Shown here in pieces: positions 1-13,092 of a stretch of DNA of 64,000 bases. This DNA comes from Epinephelus fuscoguttatus (lineage: Eukaryota; Chordata; Actinopteri; Perciformes; Serranidae): assembly GCF_011397635.1 (NCBI RefSeq), contig NC_064772.1:8385035-8449034 (forward strand). The letters are read 5' to 3'. Within the stretch, counting starts at the first letter, position 1, and each line of letters starts with the position of its first letter. A program made the translations under genes and the position numbers. The notes under the pieces were generated by a model. That model was not told the origin of the DNA. It saw only the letters and a program-made list of their open reading frames with translations, and did no database searches.

Positions 1-394
1 AGCTCACGTCATCAGGTCAGAACAGACTCACCAGGCTAGTAAACTGTCCCTTTAAGAGTTAACAGTTGCACAGTGGATTGTGGGATACTGATGGCTGCAA
101 AGGATAAACCAGGTGTTTCCTCTAAATTTACATCTGACTGCTGTTGATGCAAGAGTTGTTGACCTGTTTTGACATATCCCATCTTGAATTGTGGACTTGC
201 CCTGTGATACGCAGACAGAGTGCATGCTGGGATATGCTCTCTGCTCTGCTGTGACTGTAAATGGGATTAAGAGGTTTTGGAAAACACAATGGGTGAGTGA
301 ATACTCAAACAGAGCTGGCACTCAATTATGCAGCCTGTTTGGCAGCAGGATGTAGTGTTGCAGACAGACTCTTGCCTCACTGATACACCACCCA

Positions 395-400
<6 letters not shown>

Positions 401-457
<57 letters not shown>
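401..457. repeat. (CA)n microsatellite
   Basis: An uninterrupted CA dinucleotide run of about 55 bp. It produces spurious Thr-His and Val-Cys open frames on the two strands. Confidence 0.97.
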
Positions 458-460
<3 letters not shown>

Positions 461-1249
461 TTTTTGCTAATCAAGTCCTGATGGACAATCGCACACTATT
501 CAACAGCGTTAGATCTGTGCAGACACACACTGAGTGTGCCCTGTGGCGCTCCAGATGCAGGTCTGATGATGCAGATTTGGCTGCTAATGGCAAACAAACA
601 GACCAGTCTGTCAGGAGAAGCATGTTCCTACTCACCTCTCTGATCACATGATCTGACAGGCATGTTGTATTCTGTCACGCAATCATCTGATGGGGTTTGT
701 TTCTGTTTCTCTGCAGGCTTTGACTTGACAGACGAGAGTTTGTTTGAAGATGAGAGCAGAAGTGAAAGAATGATAAAAAGTGAAGGCCAACAGATTTGTT
801 TGATATCCAGTGTGGAGGTGCTGAGCCCAGCCTAAAACCAGTTTTTCACCAGGATGACAGATGGAGAGAAAGTTTGGCAGAAATCTTTCACCCCCTACGT
901 GTTTTTTATTACCCTCGAATATCGCAGGACGTCAGATCACAGGCGTAAATCAAAAGCAAAGACTTTCTGTCCAGAGATTAAAAAACCATGGGGGTGTAAA
1001 TCCATCAGGGAAAATCCATGAAATTTTACGACCTCTATAAATCTATAAGATAAAAACAACAGGAAAGGGAATAAAAGAGACAATTCACGTGATAAATAAT
1101 ATCAACAGTCATATTTAACAGCTGAGTAACTGATTGGAGGCCTGTGTTCAGGAGCAGGATTTGGCGCCATCTCCTGTGTCAGACTTTTATACTGAAATTA
1201 CGCACCCATAAAAATAATGGATGACACCTTTAATTTATAACTCTTCATA

Positions 1250-2340
1250 TATTTAAAGGGATCACTGTAGCTTAAGTACCAATGGAAATTATTCATGAAC
1301 TATAATTACTATGTTTCACAATGTTTTTTAAAGAAGAAACATATTTTTATAAATAATTAATTATAAACAGTGACATAAAAAAAACCCTATAATTTAAGAA
1401 ATAACAAACTTTTAAAGGGAATTAGCAATATTTTAAATATTTGTAACAATAAGTATTATTAACCTTTAAGCTAGAATTTTAAAGGAACTACTACATTTTT
1501 AAAACCAAATTTTTAATACATTGTATAATTTAGTAAACTATGATTGAATTATGAATAACTTTTAATATTTAAATACCTATAATGATAGCCATTATGAATA
1601 ACTTGCAACTTAAACTACAACTTTAAAGTGAATATGAACAATTTTAAAGAAACATCAACATTTTAATACCTTTTAATGATAACTATAATTAATATAACGT
1701 ATATTAGTTAATAACTAATAATATTTTCAATAAATATACAGTACATTTAATACCCATTGATCAAAGCTTAATAAACTTTAATAGAATAAAACATAACTTT
1801 TAATATTTTAATACCAATAGTGATAGCCATTATTAATATCTTTTAACTAGACTATGAGTCATTAAATAGTAACTATCTCCAAATGGAATTTGCTGTATTT
1901 GTAATAATTATCTGGTGTAACTGACACTTCAACTCAAAAAATTAAATCTATAATTTTAAAGGGATAACATAGTAAACTATAATGGAATAATGAATAACTT
2001 TTAAAATTTTAACACCTATAATAACTAATTATTATAATACATAACATATAAACTAAAACAATTTAATAAACTATAATGAATTAATATTTGTAATACTTGT
2101 TATAACTGCCAAAAAGTTAAAATATTACAACTTAATGAACACAAAATATATTTTTAATGGAGACACTATATTTCCTAATGCATGTTGTTACTGATATATA
2201 GTGTGAAAGCCATTAATAACATCATGAACTATAATTCAAAATCATTTTCTCAAAAGGGCTTATTCAGCATCTGACATACAAATAACTTGTAAGTATAACT
2301 AATAACCATAACTTAATTGTTTATTATTTTTCACAAAATA
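1250..2340. repeat. AT-rich degenerate tandem-like repeat field
   Basis: About 1.1 kb of A+T-rich sequence in which short phrases recur irregularly, such as 'AACTATAAT', 'TTTTAATACC' and 'ATAACTTTTAA'. The repetition is too diverged to fix a unit length by eye. Similar fields occur at 43000-43830 and 45470-45970. No coding potential is visible. Confidence 0.55.
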
Positions 2341-3512
2341 CATTTACAGACTGTTTATTGGGAATATTAACTTCAGTTTATTTCCTTCAAAAAAAAAAAA
2401 ATTCATTTGTAAATGTTGAGTCAACACAGAACATGGACACAAAAAAAACTTTAAATGTGTCATTGTAATATTTTATTCATAAATAAATCCCAAAATAGTA
2501 AATTGAGAACATTTTACATTGTGTACAGATACAGTAGCTGACCCTCTGGAAGGATTTAAACCCTGTTACATCACAGTTATCAATTAATAATTATAGCAAA
2601 GTTATTATAGCTGTGATTACAAGTTCACACTACCCAACACATCTGGTGCCATTTTGGAGGTCGGCTTGTGCACCGAGTAAAGTTTCCTTCACATCAGGTC
2701 GCGCGTTACATAATAAACACAACCACCCCAACAGGAAGTTAACATGCTTGCCCTCTGCAGCAGCAAACAAAACAACACAAAACTGAACTGCAGACTGGAA
2801 AGTTTACGCTTACAAAACAATATAATTTTAGGAAAATATTTATTATTTGCATAACATCTCGGTCTTATTATATGATATGTATAATGGGCAAAATCAAGCA
2901 TTTTAGTTTTATTTACTTCACTAGGAGTTTGCTGACTTTAAAAATTATCTTCAAAATGAAGTTCATGTTATATTTTAAATGTAAATGTCCAAAAATTACA
3001 AATTCATCACCTGATAAATAATACATCACACATAAGTATTCATCTTCATGTGTGAAATGGTGTGTTTTCACCTGTCATGTCTAACATCTGAAAATTATAA
3101 TGTGAATGTGTGTCACAATCTGAAATGGTGATTCTCGTGTGATTAGGGCTCCAACTAACATTTTGCTTTGAGGCTTAATTTTAAAGTTAACATGAAGGAG
3201 AAGTCCTTGAAGAGTTCAATATAAATGGAAATTTTAACATCTACAGATCTGTTAGATGACGAAGATCATGTGATCGGTTTGTAGCTCCAAAACAGCTGCT
3301 ATATGGATCTAATGGAGAGATTGTGTTCATTATTCCATTATTGAAAACTGTCCTGATTGTTTTCTCAATTAGTCTCGATGAGCACAGTCTGTAAAATGTC
3401 AGAAAACCCCATAATATTCTGTTTTTCAGTGATTTTAAAACAGAGAAAAGTGGACAATTCTTTTGCATGTTTCTTGAAAAGTGACTCAAACATTGATGAT
3501 TAATTGATAGAC

Positions 3513-3557
3513 TTGATGAATAATGACTTGATGAATAATGACTTGATGAATAATCAT
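3513..3557. repeat. short minisatellite, about 18-bp unit, about 3 copies
   Basis: The phrase GACTTGATGAATAAT recurs nearly exactly about three times in a row. The upstream sequence (from about 3146) resembles the 'GGGCT(G/C)CAACTAAC' family of dispersed teleost MITEs also seen at 41855-42140. Confidence 0.6.
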
Positions 3558-4474
3558 TTCAGTGCTTCGTCTGATAGTTTCACACGTGCCTTTGTTTTCT
3601 GGGGGCACTAGGAGAAGAAAACGTGATTTCATTTGTAGAAAAAAATATGAGGTTTAGATATTTGACTGCATGTTTTTACAAATATTCACGCTATCAGCTT
3701 TTGTCTTTCTGAGTCATTTGGACAGATGTTTACTATACACATATACATATGCTGCAGCAATTTAAGTTACTGTGACAAAACAATCATTCTTGCTCTAAGA
3801 TTTAAGTCCTGTGCCAAATGCTCGATTAAAGCTGAGGACTTCCAATAATGGCGACCAGAGCTTGCCCTCTACAGGTGCTGCTGCACATCTCCTGAAGCAC
3901 TTCTTGTCCCTGTTGACACAGTAAAAACACTGTACAGGAATGTAATACTTTCTCACACTAATACATGTGCATTATTACATTATTTAAAAAAGACGCATAA
4001 AAAAATATAATGATCCCTGGTCCCCCCACACCACTAAAGTTGTCACAGAAGCCAATAAAACAGCTATTTCAAGGGATTTATTAGCGCTGCAGGAGTACAT
4101 CTGGGGCCGCGTTTGTGTATCTCTTGGCTGAAAGAACCTGTTGCATAACCCCAACTTATATAAAAAACATTATTTGTAGAGTATTAAACTATTTAATGTG
4201 TCATTTCACATACAGCAATAAAATTACAGCACTTACAAAACATTCAAAAGTCCTTCTCGATAATCCACATCGCTTCAGCTAATTTTAAAACTCATTTTAC
4301 TTATTTATAAATGATATATTTCACTTCACATGGATATCAAACATAGTCACTTTTTACTGATAGGTGTACAAAACCTGTGCTTATACATTCAGTGGTGATA
4401 GTATTCAGATCCTTGACTTTGGTGAAACCCCTCCTCTACAAGTAAAAGTCCTGCATTTAAAACCTAACTTTAAG

Positions 4475-5460
4475 GAAAACTTTCATTTTTTTCCCAACAT
4501 GGACCCTATTTTCCCATATTTTTGTGTTTAAGTGACTAATGGGGACAACACTTTTTTAAACTGGTCCAATACTGAGCAAGAGGGCTGCAGCCAGCAGCGG
4601 CGAAAAAAAGCTGCAGTGTATCCACTTGGGGCATTTGTGCATCCTCAGTGGTCATCACCTTAAAGTGTTTGTTTTTGCCACTGACAGGCTCAGATTATTA
4701 TCATAAGTGTCTGACAACAATATGGAGACGATCCCTACAGAGATAGACAATTATTTTTAAAGAGTAGGATCCTTTATGTTTGACCAGAAACAGCCCCACA
4801 AACGCCATTGCCAAACTTACCAGACTCTGTTAAAAAAGCGTGAATAAATGCAGAACATTTTCACATCTAACTGCATGAATTAGGGGTTTATTTCAAGCAA
4901 ACCAGAGTTGGTGATTGTTTGAATAGAGGAGCAATTAAACAAATCAGCTTTTGTGAGCTTTATTTTCTTTCTGTTGACTTTGAATGAAATGTGCTATACA
5001 GGTGATACCCAACTGGTCAAGCCACAGGGGCCAGATTTCTCTTTAATCATTAGTTCAAGGTCCACACAGTTTAATAAATTCAGTGTCACACTTGCATTTG
5101 GCCACGTCATCGAGTTATTTTGCTGTCTCGATCAAGTAGCTGTTCATTAGTCTCACACTCTACGGCAGGAAACAGCACTTGAAAATAAAAGCTCTGTGTT
5201 AGAAATTTACTGCACGTAAAAAATAAAGTCTGTTTTTTACCAACTAGACAAGTCACTTGCAGTCCATTCAGAATGGACCCGTGACCCACCAGTTGGGAAC
5301 CACTGTGCTATCCAATGATAAAATTCCTCTTCATTTAAATGGAGTCTGGTGTTTTGGGGATTTTAGTGACTTTGAGACTGGTACAATCCTTTCCATAATG
5401 TTGTCAGACACTAAGATTAATAATCTGAGCCTGTCAGTGCAAACATGCTGCTCATGTTTA
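4475..5460. repeat. split copy of an inverted-repeat MITE family
   Basis: The 4475-4840 portion matches the left half of the palindromic element at 55970-56570. Shared phrases include CTGGTCCA(A/G)TACTGAG, GCTGCAGCCAGCAGC, CACTGACAGGCTCAGATT and CCCTACAGAGATAGAC. The 5380-5460 portion matches its right half (CTTTCCATAATG, CAGACAC, AATCTGAGCCTGTCAGT). About 500 bp of other sequence separates the halves, so the element was either interrupted by an insertion or represented by two partial copies. No coding capacity is seen. Confidence 0.6.
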
Positions 5461-6548
5461 TGTCGTTAGTCACTGAGACAAAATAAAGTATCGATGGTGC
5501 AGTAAAATGTTCCCCTATTCTCATGTTTCTGGGTTAATATTCCTGCTGCATTCATGTGTATGTGCCATTTTACTGCTGTAGATGTTGAGCTCATTTTAAC
5601 TCCTTTATATACTGTTGGGTAGTTTAATCTACAGTAATACTCATATTCTATGGGATCATCTTATGTTTGTGGTGTGGCTGTCCTGTGAGAACCATGTATC
5701 TCTAAAAAGTCAACTTTTCATGGGGTGAGAAAAACAGTCCTGTTTTCAGCTGTGTGACGATGCATTTTCCAGCTGATCCAAGAGGGTTTTAAAGAGTTTA
5801 TTTAGCTTAAGAAGGAGGAGAATTTTCTCAACATTTATTATCAACACACCTGGAGATACAAGGTTTTCACTGTGCAGGAAGGGGCTGAAATCTGAAAAGT
5901 AACTAATGCTGTCAGACAAAATTTAGTGCAGTGAAAAGTACAATATTACCTCTGAGATGTAGTGGAGTAGAAGAATAAAGTTTCAAAATATGGAAAGACT
6001 CAAGTACAAGTACCTCGAGTTTAGGGCTTGAGTAAATGTACTTAGTTACATTTCAGCACTGCACGTATGTATGGAGGGTAATTGCTTGCAGAAATCCATG
6101 TTAGGAACAAACTGTCTGGAATAATTTCCCTTTAAGAAAAGAAGAAAATCTCCTGATAGCCAGTGTTAAAATTTCAACATTTTTTCTTTCTGGATAATGT
6201 GAAGTAATGACCACACTCAGCTCAGTGTTTCTGCTAAACTCTTGGCTCGCTGTTGTTTGGGCCAAAAGCCAAAACCGAATCTGTCTGACGCTTGCAGTCG
6301 TCGGGTCGTTATATTAGTTTGGGCAAGGAGCGGAGGGCGGGAGAGAAACATGATAGTCCATTTGGGATCTCGTCTCTCGTGGTGATACAGTAATTCTTGC
6401 ATACATTTCACAGCTATCATCATCATCATTGCATTGGCCCTGCAGTACAGTGGTCATCAGAGAGTGAAGTTACAGAGAGCGACTTTCAAACATACAATAT
6501 TGCACAATCCAGTGAGTATACACAGCTGTGAACTCTGGCACACTTTTA

Positions 6549-6549
<1 letters not shown>

Positions 6550-6609
<60 letters not shown>

Positions 6610-6614
6610 CACTG
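6550..6614. repeat. (CA)n microsatellite
   Basis: A CA dinucleotide run of about 60 bp with one CG interruption near its right end. The Thr-His open frame across it is an artefact. Confidence 0.97.
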
Positions 6615-9484
6615 TAACCTTGACTGGCCTGTTTAGTGTGTGTGAGCAGACTGTTTCAGTGCCTCAGTGCATTATAAAAGAATAAAAGCTGAAGATAAAT
6701 TTTTGAGTGACTTTGACCTCTAAAACTAATCAGATTAGGAGCTCATTAGGCAGAATATTCAAGGCTCTTCATTTTCAAGATACTGCAGGTTTTTTTTAAA
6801 GGAGCAGATTGGTTTTTTTTTTTGTTTGTGTTTTTTTTTTTTACATATGTTTTAATCTAAATCTATTTCCCAAAAATTTTGTATCCAAAAAACGGAGAAA
6901 AAAATAGTGAATGAGCCGGGAATTATCTCTAGTAATGAATTAACATCACCTGGATAGACAACATGGTGTTGAGCTGCGACTGGTAATCCTGAAATCAAAT
7001 TTTAACCTTGCGCTTTTGTATTATTGATGTTTTAGTGCAACATAATGCATAATTGGGTATTTTTGGGATTTGGCAGCCTGACAGTTTCAGAATCTGCACC
7101 ACTGAATTCAGCTAGCGCTAACACAGCGCTTCTGATCCCGGACAGCCCTGACTCCTCGCAAGATTAGCAAACTTAGCAAACTCTCTGTTCCTGCTGTTAT
7201 ACAAGTTAGACACAGTGTTGCTGCTGACCACCAGCCTGCTGTGACCTCCAGGGCTGTGGTTTGCGCTGGCTGAAGTCGAGTTGCTACTGGAGATGTTCTG
7301 ATACCTAAACTTGCAGGGTTTTCCACCCATTCATTTATTTGTAGCAGCACATCACGATAACATCTAACACTATGTATTGATTTTTTATTTTTTTGCCGGC
7401 CCGTTCATTAGGAGTGCTGTGAGCGCTACTCTGGGCACAGAGGGAGCAGCAGAATGCCAGGTGCAGTGAAGGTGAAACTTAACCATTCATTGCGCTGGGT
7501 CTAGAGGTTCTCATCAGTCGATTTGATTTGATCAGCACTGATCAGATTGACTTATCAATTATCCACCCCGCAACTGAAAACTCCACAAACTGCTGCTGAG
7601 ATAAAAAATAACTAAGTGCCGGTTGTGCTGCGTTCCTAAACCAACAAAAACCTCCACATTTTGAGAGGGGACAGAGAATGATACAAAGGGATATACAAAC
7701 AAACGCATAAAGAAAAAAGAAAGCTGTTGGCAGTGGCTGTGCAACACAACTTGCTGTGTCAGCTACTGTTTAAAAGTGACGAAAAAGAATTGGTTCCCAG
7801 GAAACTACTTTTAAGTTTATAAATAAATTCCATGGTATCAGATCAGTGCATAGAGTCCTGGACTTGCTGATATCTGATCTAGCATTTTAAACTGTATCAG
7901 AGGCATTTCTAGTACTGTTATTGATTTGGGAACAACTCTAGTTGCTACAGCCACTCACTGGAGGTTCATCTTCAAAGCTGTGAATCACTGGTGATGTAGT
8001 CTCCTAGCGGCGGGGAGCAAGGCTGAGGGACCGTGGGGTGGCGGCTACCTAGCTGATTTTTGCCTCCTCTCTCAAAAGAAACCAAGAGCAGAAATAAGAA
8101 TTTACCCATTTTAAATCGTAAAAAAAGGAAACCCATCATGTGGCAGTCAATGTTGCTTTTTCGGTGGCTACAAAAAATGAATCAGTGAATGGGAAACACT
8201 GTAAACACGCTGTAAAGTGTTAAGCTCTAAATCTTGGTCACCAAATTTACATATTGCAAGAATAGGCATTCAGTGGGAGTGTCCCATCAACATGATTTTG
8301 AAGCTTTTATTTTAAGGTTTAAAAAACTGCATAATGTTGCTTGAAATATAAATTTTACCTGTTAATTATATTCCAAATGAATACCATTATATTATACAAT
8401 GGCCATTGAAAAAAAATCAGATTTCTAATATTATTTTCTAATTTAGAAAAATGTAGGTGTTCGTTTTATGATTTGAGGGTAATCTGTGAAATGTCTCCTG
8501 ATGTGTGTGATGATACACGATTTTAAAATGTTTACATAATTTTGAAACAATTGGCACTCTAGCATACTTGTGAAACATTTTGCACAATTATTTATTTGGT
8601 ATTGAACCCTCTTTACAATCTTAATTAAGGGATAATGAACCTTTAGCGTGTTTTATCCCCCACAAATTTTTAATCACTGATACAATTAGCAATACTATTG
8701 CTGGAGAACACCATGGATTATAAATGAGTGATACTTGTATGTTGTTTTATATGTTTGTCTAGTGTTTTAATACAGTTTTATCCTGCAGTCAAAGACACAG
8801 ATCCTAGATTGTGTTTTTTTTCTTGAAAATAATGAGCCTTAAGTATACTATCACTGTCCAAAAGGTTGCATTGATATTATGGTCTTAAGCGTCAGTTTCT
8901 TTGGTTACTTCTGATTGGAAATATTTTGGTTTCAGGATTTAGTGAAGATGCTTTGTGATCCATTTGACTCAGTGATGTTCAGCTACACTGAGCCCATAAA
9001 CCTGCTTTAAAAATGTGTTTGTATGGACATTGTGGCAGAAGTTCTCAAGGAGGATTTTCTGGTGTTGGCTACAGATGATTTGGCCCTGATTTGCCCACTA
9101 GTGGATATAAATTTGTATCCTACAGTTGGACAGGTACACAGGTGAGTATGTGAATGCATTGCAGCCGCTTGTCTACTCGAACACGTTGGTAAACAGCAGG
9201 TTATCACAAGCCTTGAATTCAATTTGTTGGTTCTGTTTCCATGTTTTTAAATTTGAAAGATTGTGCAGATTATGCATCTGATTTCTTGTCTGGTGTTTTG
9301 CTCAGGACATGTTGCTGCTGAAGGATACATTAGTTCAAAAATGGATCATGTGTGTTAATCAAAGCCATGTTCCCTCTTTGCAGATCCAACAAGGAGCTCA
9401 AGTACCTGACTTTTTGCTCCAGGATGTCTTTGGCGCTGCAAACAATCTCTCCCGGTTCAGGAGGATCTGGAGCGGTTTGTTTGT

Positions 9485-12400
9485 CTACAGATTCTGGTCC
9501 AGCCAGTGGATGTAGTTGTTCATGCTCCTCTGTCCAACACTAGACATCATTGGCAGGAATGCAAACACCATGCAGCCATGAAAGCCATCCTCATAGTGAT
9601 CACTGGTCACTGTGACGCCGGCGTTCTGCAGGCGCCTGACATACATCAACCCATCATCCCTTAGCACGTCAAACTCACAGGTCATCACGTATGCTTTAGG
9701 TGTCCTTCTCAGAACCCCCTGCTCTGCCAGCAGTGGTGCCGCCCTCACGTCCACCAGCTCAGGTACCTCACCCATCACCCCTGGCGATCCCGTCTCTTTC
9801 ACAACCGGCGTGAAGTTCTTCCTGCGCTCAGCCGGGAGCAAAGCGGTCCAGTCCAGCTTGGAGCGGATGCTGGCGCTGATGGCCGTCTGGTCCAAGGAGC
9901 TGTGGTTGTTAGCAAGCAGGAGGGGCTCCAGGGAGGTGTCGGCGCCCAGGTACTGCAGCCAGAAACGAGCCATGACAGGCCTGTAGAGGATGGGCACGGC
10001 CCGGTTCTGCTGGTAGGATGGGGTGTAGAAGTCGAGAGCCTGCAGCACGGGGTAGATCAGTGCCTGGAGCTTGAACTTCGGTGTCAGACTGTCATCTGAG
10101 CTGAGCTGTGGACACAGTCAGGCTTTAGAGCACAACTCAGCTGATACAAGTTTCTGAGGGCCAATATCAACTTTTTACGCTGAAAGAGCTGAATTCTGAT
10201 ACGTCTTGGTCGAAATTTATTGTATACAATATAAAGCCATTGAGAACAGCATCATTTAACTTATTCTGATGATGTATGTTTTGAGGTTGAGAACCAGAGG
10301 GATATAATTAACATTTGACCAACTTTATAGGACAGTCAAAACAAAAAAACTTTGAATTTTTTTTAGGTGAGTAAGTGCACATTGGCTCTTTTTGGTGCCA
10401 AAACCTTTGTCCTTTGGTATTTTATAAATAACACTAAATTGGTTTAGAATTCACAAGTAGAATTTTGGCAGTAGAAAGAGTTCATCAGGAGCTTTCATTT
10501 GATATATATAACTTGTTTTCACCCAAAATGTCACTTACACTCCTTTGGTTCTGACACCAATTGGTGCTATTCATCTCTGTGTCCCTTAGATTGACAAGGG
10601 AGGGTAGCAAAGTAAAAAAAAATGTTTACAATTAATCACACAGTACCTTTCAACTTCCTTCATCCATTCAGCGAGTGTTTCACCCCTAACTGTCATGTTG
10701 TCAGGGTGTAAAATGTCAAATGAACTAAGCCACACTTTGAGCAGGCTGAACAGCTGTTTTACCAAACATGTTATCTGTCTTCATCTGGTTATTGCTGTAT
10801 TTTACCTAAGGGATCTCTACCACAAGCTCATGAATAATGAATAAACAATTCAAAAGACTAACTGATCTGTTGTATGTTTACAGGGTGAAGGAAGTCCCGA
10901 AGGAACCAGGGTGAGAGCAGTTTGATGTTTCTGTTGTCTCAGACTATCAGTGGAGACCAGATGTGGATACTGTGCCTACAAACTAGAACTGAATATGTCT
11001 AGATGAAGCTGCTAATGTGTAATATGTTGTGAGATGTGTGTGTTATGTGTGTGTTTGCTGCTCTACCTCCTGTGCCACAGCAGCAGCCAGGTTTCCCCCG
11101 GCGCTGTCCCCAGATACACACACTCTCTCAGGATCGATGCTGTAGTGCTCTAAAACCTGAGCTGACAGGAAAGCCCGCGCTGCTGCCAACGCATCATGGT
11201 ACTGATCTGGGAACACCGCCTCTGGAGCAAGACGGTAACTATAGCAACAGGATATTACAGGAAGACAACATTATTATGTTACATAATACTTTGAAACATG
11301 ACTAAAAGCCAGGGCTGTGTTGGCGCTTCAGTCTACCAGTTTAAATGACACAGAACCACTAATGAGAAAGGCTCCAAATGTTGTTTCACTGAGAAACTTT
11401 TTGGTTTAAATTGATTTTCCTCTATGTTTTATGTCCCCGAGCGAAGTGATAAAAAGTATTCAGGTTTTTTTCTTGTAAACTGGTGAGTTTTTTTTCTCAC
11501 AAATCTACTTTTTTTTTTTTTTTTTTTAATTAATAATTTTGATTTGACATATAACAAAAGACGACATACTGACATACCACATATAACATACATACTGTTA
11601 GACAATAACACAACAACAGTACTATCAGTAAGTGAGTTTTTCTCATTAATTTGCCGCATTTAATCTTTTTCCTTGCAGCTTTCTTTTTCTCATATATTTA
11701 CCATTTTAATCTCAGAGAATATCCTAATTGTTTCCTCAGAAGTTTTAGAAATGAATATAAGATTGTAGTTGATTAATAAAAGCCACCAGTGAAAATGTAA
11801 CTAGTAAAAGAAAAGGAGAAAGTAATGACTCATTGTCTAATTTGGAGTTTTTTAGCAATCAGCAAAATATCAACAACTAATCAACATTAACTTTGCTTTA
11901 ATGAGACTTACTCGACAGACATGATGACAGAGTCCAGGTCCTTCGCCATTTTCCGACAAAGAAGGTCATAAGATCTCATCCCTGTGAAGCAGGTGGAGTC
12001 AGTAAGTGATGCTGATACCATGTAAACAATAATAGAAATTTTTAAAAAAGAGAAATGTTTTAATCCAACTGTAGGTGAGAATAAAATAAAATAAATGAAA
12101 TTAATTACATTTTCTGCAGCTTAAAAAAAAAAACAAAAAACAAAAAAAAGAGCTTGAAAATCAGCACTCACGTCCACTGCCCAGCGCCCATCCTCCACCG
12201 TGGAAATATATGACTCCCCTTTTCAGCTGCTTCCCCCCCTTTGGCTGGAAGACTCGAGTGGGCACGCCACCCAGTGAGGAGTCGGTCACATGCACAGCGG
12301 GGCAGGAGTGTGCCTCAATCTCCTCCACCCATGACACCACCCGGTTCAACAGGTGGACCCGATGGCACACACCCAGAGCGTGAGCCACGTCACTCTGCAA

Positions 12401-13059
12401 TACAAACAAAGGTGGCAGTTATTTAGTAGAAAGAGGGAGTTTTCTCTACCTGAGCAAACACAGTTTTGATTCCTTGGGAAGGAAAGACAATGAAATCAAA
12501 ACTTCATTGACAGAAACAAAGTCTTTAGGTGTCAAAGCAACTTCAGGAAATGTTTAAGAATATCTACTTGCTCTCTCTGGAGCCTCTCCCCTCCATTGTG
12601 TGGATTCAAAAACATTAGAGTAAGGTGGAAAAGAAATGTACCCAGCAGTGCTGCAGGGAAAGAATTAGCAGGGCGTGGAAACCTGTCCTGTGCATCGCAT
12701 GTGTGTGTTAACTTTAAACTTGTTACACCACATAAGATTATAGGATTCGGGTGTGTGCCATTAACATTGCAGCAGCTTAAGATAAGATTAACGTGTTACA
12801 CAGGAGTTACAGCATTCAGCAGCAGGGTCAGAGGTCATTACCCTCACCCAGTGCACATTATATGTTCAGAAACTAATCAGCTTTAGATATGGGAGAATTT
12901 TCTTGACCCTGAAAAGAACTGAATCATTCAATTAATTTCAAAAATTAAAAATCACCAAATTTGGTGATACATTCATCTGACACAGTACAACTGGGCTGGA
13001 AATTAAAGAATACAGTTTAATAATAATTCTAATATTAATTAAAAATGTATTGTTGTATA

Positions 13060-13092
<33 letters not shown>

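Larger units (their letters stand above)
1..9484. other. gene-free left flank of nceh1
   Basis: I find no supportable gene here. Open frames are short, lack splice context, or come from (CA)n tracts. The stretch is strongly A+T rich and holds two CA microsatellites, a degenerate AT-rich repeat field (about 1250-2340), pieces of an inverted-repeat MITE family (4475-5460), and short dispersed teleost repeats. Examples of the latter are the tract at 4390-4470 and the tract at 5930-6062 with stacked 'AAGTAC'-type motifs. The rest looks like unconstrained intergenic DNA. Confidence 0.6.

Noticed and set aside
328-651. 107-codon plus-strand open frame
   Set aside because: Built around the (CA)n tract; Thr-His repeat artefact.
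717-835. Exon-like segment after a good acceptor reading GFDLTDESLFEDESRSER to a stop
   Set aside because: Only 38 codons, no family match, no supporting upstream exon in the window. It could be the last exon of a gene to the left, but the evidence is too thin.
9612-9986. 124-codon plus-strand frame
   Set aside because: Antisense shadow of nceh1 exon 5, whose minus-strand translation is clearly the conserved hydrolase.
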